DNA of 35,238 bases, taken from positions 1 through 35,238 of the forward strand of contig JAFUGG010000003.1 in the NCBI GenBank assembly GCA_017469525.1. Reading direction: 5' to 3'. Below the pieces are notes generated by a model that was given only the letters and a program-made list of their open reading frames with translations, did not search any database and had not been told where the DNA came from. A program made the position numbers and the translations under genes. This document shows positions 17,342-24,737 of the stretch, piece after piece (the stretch's first letter is position 1; each line of letters opens with the position of its first letter). This stretch comes from Bacteroidaceae bacterium (GTDB lineage: Bacteria > Bacteroidota > Bacteroidia > Bacteroidales > Bacteroidaceae).

Positions 17342-18859
17342 TTACCTCCTCAATTTGCGGAGCAAATACTTCATACAGCTCGAGCGGTGAACCAGTCTCG
17401 AGACACTCAAGGCAAAGGAGATGAGGAATGCAATGCCGCCAGCCAGGTACTTCTCGCTGACGGATGGAGAGACAAGGTAGCAGTACTCCACAGCCACTAT
17501 CAGACAGGTGAGCTGTCCCAGGCAAAAGAGCAATGTACTCCTGCGGAATACGAAACCGTAGCGGAAGTGGCAGTAAAGGAAGTAGATGATTACGTCGTAG
17601 AGGGCCCCGACGGACAGTGCAATGCCTGCCCCAACGAGCCCGAACGAGTTGTAGCACCACCAGATGAGCAGTCCGAACGAGACGTCATAGACCACCTCGA
17701 GCACGAGATAGGCAATGCTGTGACCTTTTGCCAGAACGCTATAGCCTATTGGCAGCGACATGCAACGCAGGAAAGGATAGAAGACAGCCAATGTGGCCAT
17801 GCTCGTCACGACCATGAACTCGTCCTCGAACAACAGCTGAAGGACATAAGGCATAAACACCACAAGCAGGATGAGCAAAGGTGACAAGATGAGCGAACAG
17901 ACATCAATTTGCTGGTTGATGGTGTCGTTCATGCGACCTTTGTCGTTGCTCACGGACGAGAGACGCGGGAAATAGTCGGACTCCAAGGCCAGGAAGACCA
18001 GTCCGGCATAGCCGAACATCAGAGCCCATCCCGCATTGTAGTGCCCCAGCTCAGCCATCGTGTGATGGGCAAGGATGATGGCAGGGATGGCCATCTGCAA
18101 GCATGAATTGGCAACACCAGCCAGGACATAGGGAATGCCCACCTTGATGAGCGGCAAGCCCTCGGTGAAGGTTTGTCCGGAGAGCGGCTTCACCCTGTAC
18201 GGCACCATGCGGAGGGAGAAAGAGAAATGCACCGCTGCCGACAGGAAGCCACACGCAATGAGGCTCACAATGATGCCTCGGATGCCCAGCATATAATACA
18301 AGGGTATCGTGCAAAGCAACGTCCCGAGCGCTATGATAGTCTCTATGAATGCCACCTTCTTGACCTGCCTGAGTCCCTTCAAGATAGCACACTCGCCTTC
18401 GGCAATGATGCCCGTCACCGCCACAAGCGAGGTGAGCATCACCGCAGGCCAACGCTGCCAGTTGTGGTCGAAATAGAAGTAACTGATGAGGGGCGAGAAG
18501 AACAGGCAGATGAGCACCGAAAGCATGGCCGACCAAAGCACCCAAGTGCGGATGACCATCACCTGATGTTCAATCTCCTCCTCTGTGCCTTCCTCGAACA
18601 ACTCGCTCGTCTTTCGCGTGGCATTCAGGGGAATACCCATGTTGCTGGCATTGTTGAGGAACTCCGAAACTGAATTATAGGCAGTGATAAGTCCCATGCC
18701 CCAACCACCGAGAAGATAGGCTGTAAGCTTCACGCGAGCTGCACTGACCAGCATCTTCAAGCCCTGAACACCTCCGAAAATACCCGTGTACTTCAACACG
18801 TGGTCGTAGGAGGTGTCGCTCGTCTCGGGATTATGCAGATTCTTTAGTTCGTCCTTCAT
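17342..18859 (-). CDS. Polysaccharide flippase, Wzx/MOP superfamily (O-antigen translocase-like)
   Basis: A 505-residue membrane protein with about 12-14 hydrophobic segments. Early residues KYTGIFGGVQGLKMLVSAARVKLTAYLLG are typical of Wzx-type flippases, which move lipid-linked oligosaccharide repeat units across the inner membrane. Later segments include AVTGIIAEGECAILKGLRQVKKVAFIETI, which resembles members of this family. Its own promoter is upstream; the 3' end runs into the 22-bp repeat array. The adjacent glycosyltransferase gene supports a surface polysaccharide role, but no polymerase or sugar nucleotide genes are near, so the cluster is minimal. Confidence 0.88.
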   Translation of the reverse strand: MKDELKNLHNPETSDTSYDHVLKYTGIFGGVQGLKMLVSAARVKLTAYLLGGWGMGLITAYNSVSEFLNNASNMGIPLNATRKTSELFEEGTEEEIEHQVMVIRTWVLWSAMLSVLICLFFSPLISYFYFDHNWQRWPAVMLTSLVAVTGIIAEGECAILKGLRQVKKVAFIETIIALGTLLCTIPLYYMLGIRGIIVSLIACGFLSAAVHFSFSLRMVPYRVKPLSGQTFTEGLPLIKVGIPYVLAGVANSCLQMAIPAIILAHHTMAELGHYNAGWALMFGYAGLVFLALESDYFPRLSSVSNDKGRMNDTINQQIDVCSLILSPLLILLVVFMPYVLQLLFEDEFMVVTSMATLAVFYPFLRCMSLPIGYSVLAKGHSIAYLVLEVVYDVSFGLLIWWCYNSFGLVGAGIALSVGALYDVIIYFLYCHFRYGFVFRRSTLLFCLGQLTCLIVAVEYCYLVSPSVSEKYLAGGIAFLISFALSVSRLVHRSSCMKYLLRKLRR

Positions 18860-18878
18860 TTATAAATCATTCGGGCTG

Positions 18879-18886
18879 CAAAGATA
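18879..18886 (-). promoter_or_regulatory. Promoter -7 element (TATCTTTG) of the flippase gene
   Basis: The minus strand reads TATCTTTG in the 55-bp gap after the glycosyltransferase gene. The -33 element is not convincing. Predicted leader is about 15 nt. The flippase can thus be transcribed independently of the glycosyltransferase. Confidence 0.65.
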
Positions 18887-18914
18887 CAAAATAATTTGGA
18901 TTAAAAATTGGGGA

Positions 18915-20024
18915 CTAAGGATTATTTTTCTCTAACCTTCCCATCAACGACATATACTGGCGTGCAACCTCCAGATAATGGTGGCGTTTGCGCACGAATG
19001 CTATGGACTGGCGTTTCGCTTCTGCAAGTCTCTCAGGATGCAGGACATAATGCTCCAGCTGACGATATATTCCCTCTTCGTCCGGGGGCAGGTCAATCAT
19101 GGGGAACGACTCCTTTTCCGAGAGCAGAGCGTATGCTTCGGGAATGGCAACAGTGGCAGCAACGATGCCCATCGACATCGCAATCAGCGCATTCATCGCA
19201 TAGCAAGTATAGAGTTGGTCAACGAGGATGTCACTTCCCGCCATCATTCGGCAATACTCGTCGTACGGCACATTCTCTGCCCTGACGAGCGTCATCTTGT
19301 CGGGATAATCATTGTTCAACCTCTGCAACACTCTCCACAGGATATCGGTTCCCTTTTCCTCGTCACGCTCTTTCTGTATTCCGATGAAGATGCGTACAGG
19401 CCCCTGTGTCTCCCCGATGTTTGCAGGTTCTTCCGGCGTCTCCATCGGCAGAGGTACAAAACATGTCTTCTCGGGAAAATAATGATGAAGACAAGCCCAG
19501 TACTCATAGCCTGTGCCGACGAGCAAATGGCTGGTTTCAGCCATGTGTCTGCTAAGCTTGACGACTTCGGGCTGGTTTAGCCATTCATCTGCCATCTGGG
19601 AGGCAAATGCATTGGTTCGCGGAGTGTCTCCGATGTTGAAGTCGCTGCTCCTGAAAAGTTTTGCTTCGACGCACCCTTTGACATAGTAATGGCCCAAGCC
19701 AAGCAAAGTGGATATGACATATCTGTTATGTTTGCGCAGATAATCGAAGAAAAGACGCTTCAGGCCCGGCTTGAAGTCCATGAAAAACTGACCGTTGAAA
19801 TCTACAATGTCGTATCCTCTGAGCTTCGGCAACAGCAAGAGCCAACGCAGCAGATAAACAACGGCTCCCACCCTACCCGCTCCACGCTCAACGCAGATAT
19901 CGACATTCATGCGCCGCCACTTGCCTCGTGTCCCTATGACCAATGCCTCGTGACCAAGTTCACGCAATCCCTTGGCAAGCGTATAGCGCGCATTGCTCGC
20001 ATCACCTATAAAAAGAAATTTCAT
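18915..20024 (-). CDS. Glycosyltransferase, GT4-like
   Basis: A 369-residue protein with a GT-B type layout. The N-terminus MKFLFIGDASNARYTLAKGLRELGHEALVIGT resembles an acceptor-side Rossmann start. The C-terminal half (PVRIFIGIQKERDEEKGTDIL, MAGSDILVDQLYTCYAMNALIAMSMGIVAATVAIPEAY) has the donor-binding arrangement of GT4-like enzymes. It probably transfers a sugar to a lipid-linked glycan. The frame extends nine codons upstream, but the TACCTTTG promoter element at 20056-20049 would then lie inside the extension, so ATG at 20024 is chosen. The specific sugar is unknown. Confidence 0.78.
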   Translation of the reverse strand: MKFLFIGDASNARYTLAKGLRELGHEALVIGTRGKWRRMNVDICVERGAGRVGAVVYLLRWLLLLPKLRGYDIVDFNGQFFMDFKPGLKRLFFDYLRKHNRYVISTLLGLGHYYVKGCVEAKLFRSSDFNIGDTPRTNAFASQMADEWLNQPEVVKLSRHMAETSHLLVGTGYEYWACLHHYFPEKTCFVPLPMETPEEPANIGETQGPVRIFIGIQKERDEEKGTDILWRVLQRLNNDYPDKMTLVRAENVPYDEYCRMMAGSDILVDQLYTCYAMNALIAMSMGIVAATVAIPEAYALLSEKESFPMIDLPPDEEGIYRQLEHYVLHPERLAEAKRQSIAFVRKRHHYLEVARQYMSLMGRLEKNNP

Positions 20025-20048
20025 TCTTTTGCATGAAGTATTCGCATA

Positions 20049-20056
20049 CAAAGGTA
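20049..20056 (-). promoter_or_regulatory. Promoter -7 element (TACCTTTG) of the glycosyltransferase gene
   Basis: The minus strand reads TACCTTTG with no clear -33 element. Predicted transcription start is near 20044, about 20 nt before ATG 20024. It decides the start codon. Confidence 0.7.
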
Positions 20057-20128
20057 AGAAAAAAGTTCAGAAAACAGATAACAAAAAGAAAAAACTTCAT
20101 CCTTTGTTGACTTTCGTCTCGTTAAAGC

Positions 20129-20158
20129 TTCTTCATTCTTCATTTTTTCGTATCTTTG
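20129..20158 (+). promoter_or_regulatory. Promoter of the acyltransferase gene with heptamer T-rich upstream tract
   Basis: TATCTTTG at 20151-20158 matches the -7 consensus. Directly upstream TTCTTCA occurs twice in tandem (20129, 20136), then TTTTTTC. The predicted leader is about 20 nt. Confidence 0.65.
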
Positions 20159-20182
20159 TCCGGAATTATTACACAATAAAGC

Positions 20183-20842
20183 ATGAAGCTTCGCACGATT
20201 CTACGAACAAACTGGTTGGCAACCTTCCGCCTTAACTACAATGCAGGCGGCTGGAGGGCAGTGATGCGTATGCCCATCAAAGTTTATGGTCCGCTGAAAC
20301 TAAACATTCGGGGAAAGATTGTTCTTCCAAAGAATGCGCAGCGGAACACTTTGGTCATCAACTCAGAACATGAGGACTACACGGCTACGGCAGGTAAAGC
20401 AGAACTTAACATCCAAGGGACTTGGAAGGTGAACGGGTTCTTGCGTATTGGTCCCGATGCCTGCATCGCCATTGAGGAAGACGCGTTGCTCGAGACAGGA
20501 ACCGGCACCTACCTGGGACGCGACACTCAGATACATTGCAGCCATCACATCAGCATCGGCAAAGGCGTTTTTGCCGGAGAAACATACATCTGCGACAGCG
20601 CCATTCACCAAATCGTTTCCGCAGAAGGCACAAAGCCCATGCTTGGGAAAGTTATTATAGGCGACGACACATACCTTGGCTTCCGGGCTATACTGCTGAA
20701 GGGCACCTCTATTCCTCCCCGCTCGGTTGTAGGCAGCGGTGCCGTCTGCACGTCCGACTTCAGCAAGCACGGAACAGAAAAACTCTTCATCTGTGGGAAT
20801 CCAGCAGTCGTAAAAGCAACAGATGTGACTGCAATTTTTTAA
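20183..20842 (+). CDS. Left-handed beta-helix (hexapeptide repeat) acyltransferase
   Basis: A 219-residue protein of the LbH/WbbJ type, which transfers an acetyl or other acyl group, often to sugars of surface glycans. Hexapeptide-type repeats run from about residue 85 (IEEDALLETGTGTYLGRDTQIHCS) through IGKGVFAGETYICDSA and IGDDTYLGFRAILLKGTSIPPRSVVGSGAVCTS, ending in CGNPAVVKA, the usual family ending. The first 80 residues are a family-variable region. It diverges from the glycosyltransferase gene across 158 bp that carry a promoter on each strand. The substrate cannot be assigned. Confidence 0.85.
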   Translation: MKLRTILRTNWLATFRLNYNAGGWRAVMRMPIKVYGPLKLNIRGKIVLPKNAQRNTLVINSEHEDYTATAGKAELNIQGTWKVNGFLRIGPDACIAIEEDALLETGTGTYLGRDTQIHCSHHISIGKGVFAGETYICDSAIHQIVSAEGTKPMLGKVIIGDDTYLGFRAILLKGTSIPPRSVVGSGAVCTSDFSKHGTEKLFICGNPAVVKATDVTAIF

Positions 20843-20875
20843 TTTAATCATAAAAAACAAGAAAAAACTTCTTCC

Positions 20876-20910
20876 TTTGCTTGCAGAATAAGGAAAAAGT
20901 TGTACCTTTG
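20876..20910 (+). promoter_or_regulatory. Promoter of the rplM ribosomal protein operon
   Basis: TACCTTTG at 20903-20910 (-7) with TTTG at 20876 or TTG at 20881 (19 bp from the -7 element). Predicted start is near 20915, giving a leader of about 150 nt. Confidence 0.75.
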
Positions 20911-20914
20911 CACG

Positions 20915-21064
20915 CCGATTATTATCAAAGGGTCCCTAAAAGGCCCTCTCGGAGCGTGTGAATAGTCCGCATCATTGGCCTGAACGGACGGTTCGTGAAT
21001 CGCCTCAACAACATTGAGAAATAAACAAGGTAGTAACAAAAACAAAAAAAAGTTTAGACAAAGA
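20915..21064 (+). promoter_or_regulatory. Long structured 5' leader of rplM (candidate autoregulatory leader)
   Basis: About 150 nt of untranslated RNA, much longer than the other leaders here. It can form GTCCG (20965-20969) with CGGAC (20985-20989), and a GGGTCC/GGCCCT-type stem near 20931-20946. Ribosomal protein operons commonly carry leaders bound by one of their products. I recall an L13 leader being proposed in Bacteroidia but cannot verify a match. Confidence 0.5.
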
Positions 21065-21526
21065 ATGGATACTTTGAGCTACAAGACCATCTCGATGAAC
21101 AAGAACACCGTGAAGAAGGAATGGGTGGTAGTCGACGCTACCGACCAGGTTCTCGGTCGTCTCTGCACGAAGGTGGCAAAATTGCTGAGAGGCAAGTACA
21201 AGGCAGAGTTCACTCCTCACGTGGACTGCGGTGACAACGTAATCATCGTCAATGCCGACAAGATTATCATCACTGGTAAGAAGATGACAGACCGCACATA
21301 TCTGTCATACACAGGCTACCCCGGTGGCCAGCGCGCCACGACTCCCGCCGAGATCTTGGCTAAGCCCAACGGCGCCGAGAAGCTGCTCCGCCACACCGTA
21401 AAAGGTATGCTGCCCAAGAACAAACTGGCCGACAAGCTGCTCGGCAACCTCTACATCTACGCAGGCGCAGAGCACAAGCAGCAGGCACAGAGCCCCAAGG
21501 CCATCGATATTAACCAGTATAAATAA
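21065..21526 (+). CDS. rplM: 50S ribosomal protein L13 (uL13)
   Basis: A 153-residue protein of the large ribosomal subunit. It begins MDTLSYKTIS and continues KEWVVVDATDQVLGRLCTKVAKLLRGK, with VDCGDNVIIVNADKI, YTGYPGGQR, KGMLPKNKL and an end in KAIDINQYK, all as in Bacteroides L13. The frame is open to 21014, but the Bacteroidales start is at MDTLSYK, so ATG 21065 is used. It is the first gene of the rplM-rpsI unit, 9 bp before rpsI. Confidence 0.98.
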   Translation: MDTLSYKTISMNKNTVKKEWVVVDATDQVLGRLCTKVAKLLRGKYKAEFTPHVDCGDNVIIVNADKIIITGKKMTDRTYLSYTGYPGGQRATTPAEILAKPNGAEKLLRHTVKGMLPKNKLADKLLGNLYIYAGAEHKQQAQSPKAIDINQYK

Positions 21527-21535
21527 TCACCAAAC

Positions 21536-21931
21536 ATGGATACGAAATACATAGCTAATGCATTGGGCCGCCGCAAGTGCGCCGTTGCCCGCGTCTATGT
21601 CAGCGAAGGTAATGGCAAGATTACCATCAACAAGCGCGACCTCACCGAATACTTCCCCAGCACCATCCTGCAGTTCGTGGTGAAGCAGCCTCTGGCTCTG
21701 CTCGACGTCACAGAGAAGTATGACATCAACGTCAACCTCTACGGTGGCGGCTACACAGGTCAGTCTCAAGCACTGCGCCTCGCCATCGCACGCGCACTGG
21801 TGAAGATCAACGCCGAGGACAAGAAGGCACTCCGTGCCGAAGGCTTCATGACACGCGACAGCCGCGAGGTCGAGAGAAAGAAGCCGGGTCGTCCAAAGGC
21901 ACGTCGTCGCTTCCAGTTCAGCAAGCGCTGA
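21536..21931 (+). CDS. rpsI: 30S ribosomal protein S9 (uS9)
   Basis: A 131-residue small-subunit protein. It has NALGRRKCAVARVYV, GGGYTGQSQALRLAIARAL and the basic C-terminal tail KKPGRPKARRRFQFSKR that reaches the ribosomal P site. It is cotranscribed with rplM, with a 9-bp gap. Its 3' flank is an octamer repeat pair before rpsB. Confidence 0.98.
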   Translation: MDTKYIANALGRRKCAVARVYVSEGNGKITINKRDLTEYFPSTILQFVVKQPLALLDVTEKYDINVNLYGGGYTGQSQALRLAIARALVKINAEDKKALRAEGFMTRDSREVERKKPGRPKARRRFQFSKR

Positions 21932-21939
21932 TACATTGG

Positions 21940-22031
21940 ACAATTTCACAATTATACAATTTCACAATTCCATATCCCCATGTGCGCTTGAAGCTGCATA
22001 ATTGCCAGATTGTAAATTGTCAAAATGTGAA
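21940..22031. repeat. Inverted pair of octamer arrays between rpsI and rpsB
   Basis: Left: ACAATTTC, ACAATTAT, ACAATTTC, ACAATTCC (21940-21971). Right: GATTGTAA, ATTGTCAA, AATGTGAA (22008-22031). The arms are partly complementary and could form an imperfect hairpin, perhaps attenuating read-through to rpsB. Confidence 0.75.
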
Positions 22032-22071
22032 ATCGACTCTGTTTAGCATCTAAATCTGCCTGACTCCCCCT

Positions 22072-22135
22072 TATATATTATATATAATGTATAGAGGGAC
22101 TACTCGCAGGTTGGTTCTTCGCCTAAGCTCAGGCG
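22072..22135 (+). promoter_or_regulatory. Leader region of rpsB with A/T palindrome and hairpin
   Basis: Contains a TATATA-rich imperfect palindrome (about 22072-22096) and a CGCCT-AAGCTC-AGGCG hairpin (22120-22135), followed by A-rich unstructured sequence up to the start codon. No consensus -7 element is seen. The hairpin could be a regulatory leader, but this is weak. Confidence 0.35.
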
Positions 22136-22198
22136 CAAGCGGAGCTAACACAAAAGAATTAACAAGAAAGTAAACAACAAACAAAACAAACAAAGACA

Positions 22199-22999
22199 AT
22201 GTCAAGAACAAATTTTGAGACTTTACTGGAGGCCGGATGTCACTTCGGCCACCTCAAGAGAAAGTGGAACCCCGCCATGGCTCCTTATATCTTCATGGAG
22301 CGCAACGGCATTCATATCCTCGACCTGCACAAGACTGTTGCCAAGGTTGACGAGGCTGCCGAGGCACTGAAGCAGATTGCCAAGAGCGGTAAGAAGATTC
22401 TCTTTGTCGCTACCAAGAAACAGGCCAAGCAATGCGTTGCCGACCTCGCCACCTCTGTAGGCATGCCCTACGTTATTGAGCGCTGGCCCGGCGGCATGCT
22501 CACCAACTTCCCCACCATCCGCAAGGCTGTGAAGAAGATGACAACCATCGATAAGCTGATTGCCGACGGCACCTTCAGCAACCTCTCCAAGCGCGAGATC
22601 CTGCAGGTGAGCCGACAGCGTGCTAAGCTCGAGAAGAACCTCGGTTCTATTGCCGACCTCAACCGTCTGCCCTCTGCACTCTTCGTCGTTGACGTACTGA
22701 AGGAGCAGATTGCAGTCCGTGAGGCAAACCGCCTGGGCATTCCCGTATTCGGTATCGTCGACACGAACAGCAACCCCGACAACATCGACTTCGTCATCCC
22801 CGCTAACGACGATGCAAGCAAGAGCATCGAGGTCATCCTCCAGGCTTGCTGCACAGCCATCAACGAGGGTCTCGAAGAGCGTAAGGCTGAGAAGGCCGAC
22901 AGCGAAGCTGCTGCCGAACAGGACGACCATCCCGTGAAGAAGGGACGTCGCAGCGGCAAGGCTCGCGAAGAGGAAGTTGAAGCTCCCGAAACTGAGTAA
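22199..22999 (+). CDS. rpsB: 30S ribosomal protein S2 (uS2)
   Basis: A 266-residue small-subunit protein that joins late in 30S assembly. It begins SRTNFETLLEAGCHFGHLKRKWNPAMAPYIF and contains FVATKKQAK, ERWPGGMLTNFPTI and FGIVDTNSNPDNIDFVIPANDDASKSI, all S2 hallmarks. The acidic/basic low-complexity C-terminal tail (from about 228) is usual in Bacteroidales. It is followed by tsf, an order common to most bacteria. Confidence 0.98.
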   Translation: MSRTNFETLLEAGCHFGHLKRKWNPAMAPYIFMERNGIHILDLHKTVAKVDEAAEALKQIAKSGKKILFVATKKQAKQCVADLATSVGMPYVIERWPGGMLTNFPTIRKAVKKMTTIDKLIADGTFSNLSKREILQVSRQRAKLEKNLGSIADLNRLPSALFVVDVLKEQIAVREANRLGIPVFGIVDTNSNPDNIDFVIPANDDASKSIEVILQACCTAINEGLEERKAEKADSEAAAEQDDHPVKKGRRSGKAREEEVEAPETE

Positions 23000-23005
23000 T
23001 AAAGT

Positions 23006-23108
23006 GGTTAGAGGTTAGTGGTTAGAGGTTAGAGGATTGCTCGGGCTTGCTGATTTCGACGCCAAAGGTATTCTCTAACCTCTTACTTCTAACCTCTTGC
23101 CTCTCTAA
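23006..23108. repeat. Inverted pair of heptamer arrays between rpsB and tsf
   Basis: Left: GGTTAGA, GGTTAGT, GGTTAGA, GGTTAGA at 7-bp steps (23006-23033). Right: TCTAACC, TCTTACT, TCTAACC, TCTTGCC, TCTCTAA at 7-bp steps (23074-23108). The arms can form a long imperfect hairpin just after the rpsB stop codon, which could modulate tsf expression relative to rpsB. Confidence 0.85.
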
Positions 23109-23148
23109 CCTAACTTGAATAAAAAAAAACTTAAATAAAGATACGACT

Positions 23149-24141
23149 ATGGAAGTTACAATGAATGATATCAAGAAGCTCCGCGAGATGACGGGTGCTG
23201 GTCTGGCAGACTGCAAGAAGGCTCTGGCAGAAAGCGACGACATGGACGGTGCTGTGGCATACCTGCGCAAGAAGGGTCAGGCAGTTGCTGCCAAGCGTAG
23301 CGACCGCGAGGCTGCCGAGGGTTGTGTGCTCGTGAAGGCTGAGAACGGCTTTGCTGCCATCATCGCCCTGAAGTGCGAGACCGACTTCGTGGCCAACAAT
23401 GCTGACTTCGTGGCTCTCACCCAGAGCATTCTCGACGCTGCCGTTGCCGCTAAGTGCAAGACTCTGGACGAGGTGAAGGCTCTGCCCTTCGGCGAAGGAA
23501 CCGTTCAGGACGCCGTCACCGCTCGCAGCGGTATCACAGGCGAGAAGATGGAACTCGACGGTTACTGCACCATCGAAGGCGAGAACATCGCTACCTACAA
23601 CCACATGAACCGCAACGGACTCTGCACAATGCTCAACCTGAGCAAGAAGGTAGAGGACGAGACCGTGGGCAAGAACATTGCCATGCAGATTGCAAGTGCT
23701 GCTCCCGTAGCTATCGACGAGAGCGGCGTTCCTCAGAGCGTGAAGGACAACGAGTTTGCTGTTGCCATCGAGAAGAGCAAGAGCGAGCAGATACAGAAGG
23801 CTGTAGAGTCTGCCATCAAGAAGGCTGGCTTCAACCCTGCACACTTCGACAGCGAGGACCACATGGAAAGCAACCAGGCCAAGGGCTGGATTACAGCCGA
23901 GGACGTTGCCAAGGTGAAGGAAATCATCGCAACTGTTTCTGCCGAGAAGGCTGCCAATATGCCTGAGGCCATGATTCAGAACATTGCCAAGGGTCGTGTG
24001 AACAAGTTCCTCAAGGAGAACTGCCTGATGAGTCAGGAGTACATCTGGGACAAGAACCTTACCGTTGCTTCTTACCTTCAGAGCATCGACAAGGAGCTGA
24101 CAGTCACCGACTTCAAGCGCTTCACTCTCCGCGCCGAGTAA
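23149..24141 (+). CDS. tsf: Translation elongation factor Ts
   Basis: A 330-residue nucleotide exchange factor that reloads EF-Tu with GTP. It has the N-terminal UBA-like domain with MTGAGLADCKKAL, the signature LKCETDFVANNADFV, and the dimerisation domains usual for Bacteroidales EF-Ts, ending VTDFKRFTLRAE. The start at MEVTMNDI fits the family; a second in-frame ATG four codons later is possible. It is the last gene of the unit and is followed by a good terminator. Confidence 0.98.
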   Translation: MEVTMNDIKKLREMTGAGLADCKKALAESDDMDGAVAYLRKKGQAVAAKRSDREAAEGCVLVKAENGFAAIIALKCETDFVANNADFVALTQSILDAAVAAKCKTLDEVKALPFGEGTVQDAVTARSGITGEKMELDGYCTIEGENIATYNHMNRNGLCTMLNLSKKVEDETVGKNIAMQIASAAPVAIDESGVPQSVKDNEFAVAIEKSKSEQIQKAVESAIKKAGFNPAHFDSEDHMESNQAKGWITAEDVAKVKEIIATVSAEKAANMPEAMIQNIAKGRVNKFLKENCLMSQEYIWDKNLTVASYLQSIDKELTVTDFKRFTLRAE

Positions 24142-24164
24142 TCACAAACGATACTGAATCTATT

Positions 24165-24199
24165 AGCCCCATGAGCCGCAAGCTTGTGGGGCTTTTTTT
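24165..24199 (+). terminator. Intrinsic terminator after tsf
   Basis: AGCCCCA (24165-24171) pairs with TGGGGCT (24187-24193), with an inner AGC/GCT stem and a seven-T tail. Confidence 0.92.
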
Positions 24200-24204
24200 G
24201 TGAT

Positions 24205-24225
24205 GGAAGAAGGAAGAAGGAAGAT
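24205..24225. repeat. Heptamer GGAAGAA x3
   Basis: GGAAGAA, GGAAGAA, GGAAGAT in exact tandem, right after the tsf terminator. Confidence 0.7.
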
Positions 24226-24265
24226 GGCTCCGCGCATAAAAAAGCGCGTCTTGCAGAAGTCGGAA

Positions 24266-24430
24266 AAATCCTCCAGAGGATTTGCCCAAATCCTGCAGTG
24301 GATTTGATGAAATCCTCACGTCGATTTTGCCAAATCCTCACGTCGATTTTAGGGACGAGTCCCTCTTGCCTTAGGGACGTGTCCCTTTCCTCATAGGGAC
24401 GTGTCCTTATTGCCATAGGGACGTGTCCCT
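24266..24430. repeat. Two consecutive 22-bp-period palindrome arrays, four units each
   Basis: First array: AAATCC units start at 24266, 24288, 24310 and 24332. Units 1 and 2 are AAATCC-n6-GGATTT palindromes; units 3 and 4 have an ACGT core and shortened arms. Second array: AGGGAC-GW-GTCCCT palindromes start at 24351, 24373, 24395 and 24417, with one arm base changed in the third. Steps within each array are exactly 22 bp; the centre-to-centre junction is 17 bp. Linkers are often TTGCC-like. Confidence 0.95.
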
Positions 24431-24529
24431 ATTTGAACAACGAATTGAACAGATAAAACGGATATTGTAAAGCTGTTAGCAAAGCACAAAGCCACTGGCA
24501 AATTCTAAATGACAGTTAAATATGTTCTC

Positions 24530-24606
24530 AGTAAAACCTAAGTAAAGACTCTATAAATTCTCTATAAAAACTCTACAAAACCTCTATAAATTCTCTATAA
24601 AACCTC
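24530..24606. repeat. 11-bp tandem array with phased A-tracts, 7 units
   Basis: Units AGTAAAACCTA, AGTAAAGACTC, TATAAATTCTC, TATAAAAACTC, TACAAAACCTC, TATAAATTCTC and TATAAAACCTC follow at exact 11-bp steps. Each puts an A-tract at the same place, near one helical turn apart, a pattern expected to curve DNA. It ends 116 bp before the FAH-family promoter. Confidence 0.88.
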
Positions 24607-24722
24607 GATACTATCATTAACTTATTAAACAATGTGGCCTCTTACCTTTTATTCCGACCACAAATTACTCAATAACACAATTTATTTCCCGCGTCTATTT
24701 TCCAATTTTCAATTATTATTCG

Positions 24723-24730
24723 TATCTTTG
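24723..24730 (+). promoter_or_regulatory. Promoter -7 element (TATCTTTG) of the FAH-family gene
   Basis: TATCTTTG ends only 7 bases before the ATG. With transcription starting about 5 nt after this element, the mRNA would be leaderless or nearly so. The -33 position lacks a clean TTTG. Confidence 0.7.
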
Positions 24731-24737
24731 TCGCGCA

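Larger units (their letters stand above)
24142..24737. other. 596-bp intergenic region of stacked repeat arrays
   Basis: Holds, in order, the tsf terminator (24165-24199), a heptamer GGAAGAA x3 (24205-24225), two 22-bp-period palindrome arrays (24266-24430), about 100 bp without recognised features, an 11-bp-period array (24530-24606), and the promoter of the FAH-family gene. No coding potential is convincing. Confidence 0.85.

Noticed and set aside
17209..24430. CRISPR arrays
   Set aside because: Units are contiguous 22-bp repeats with linkers of only 4-8 bp, the repeats vary, there are no unique 30-bp spacers, and there are no cas genes.
24266..24430. Iterons of a replication origin
   Set aside because: The 22-bp step matches plasmid iterons, but no replication initiator gene or DnaA box cluster was noticed, and arrays with different cores occur at several chromosomal gene gaps.
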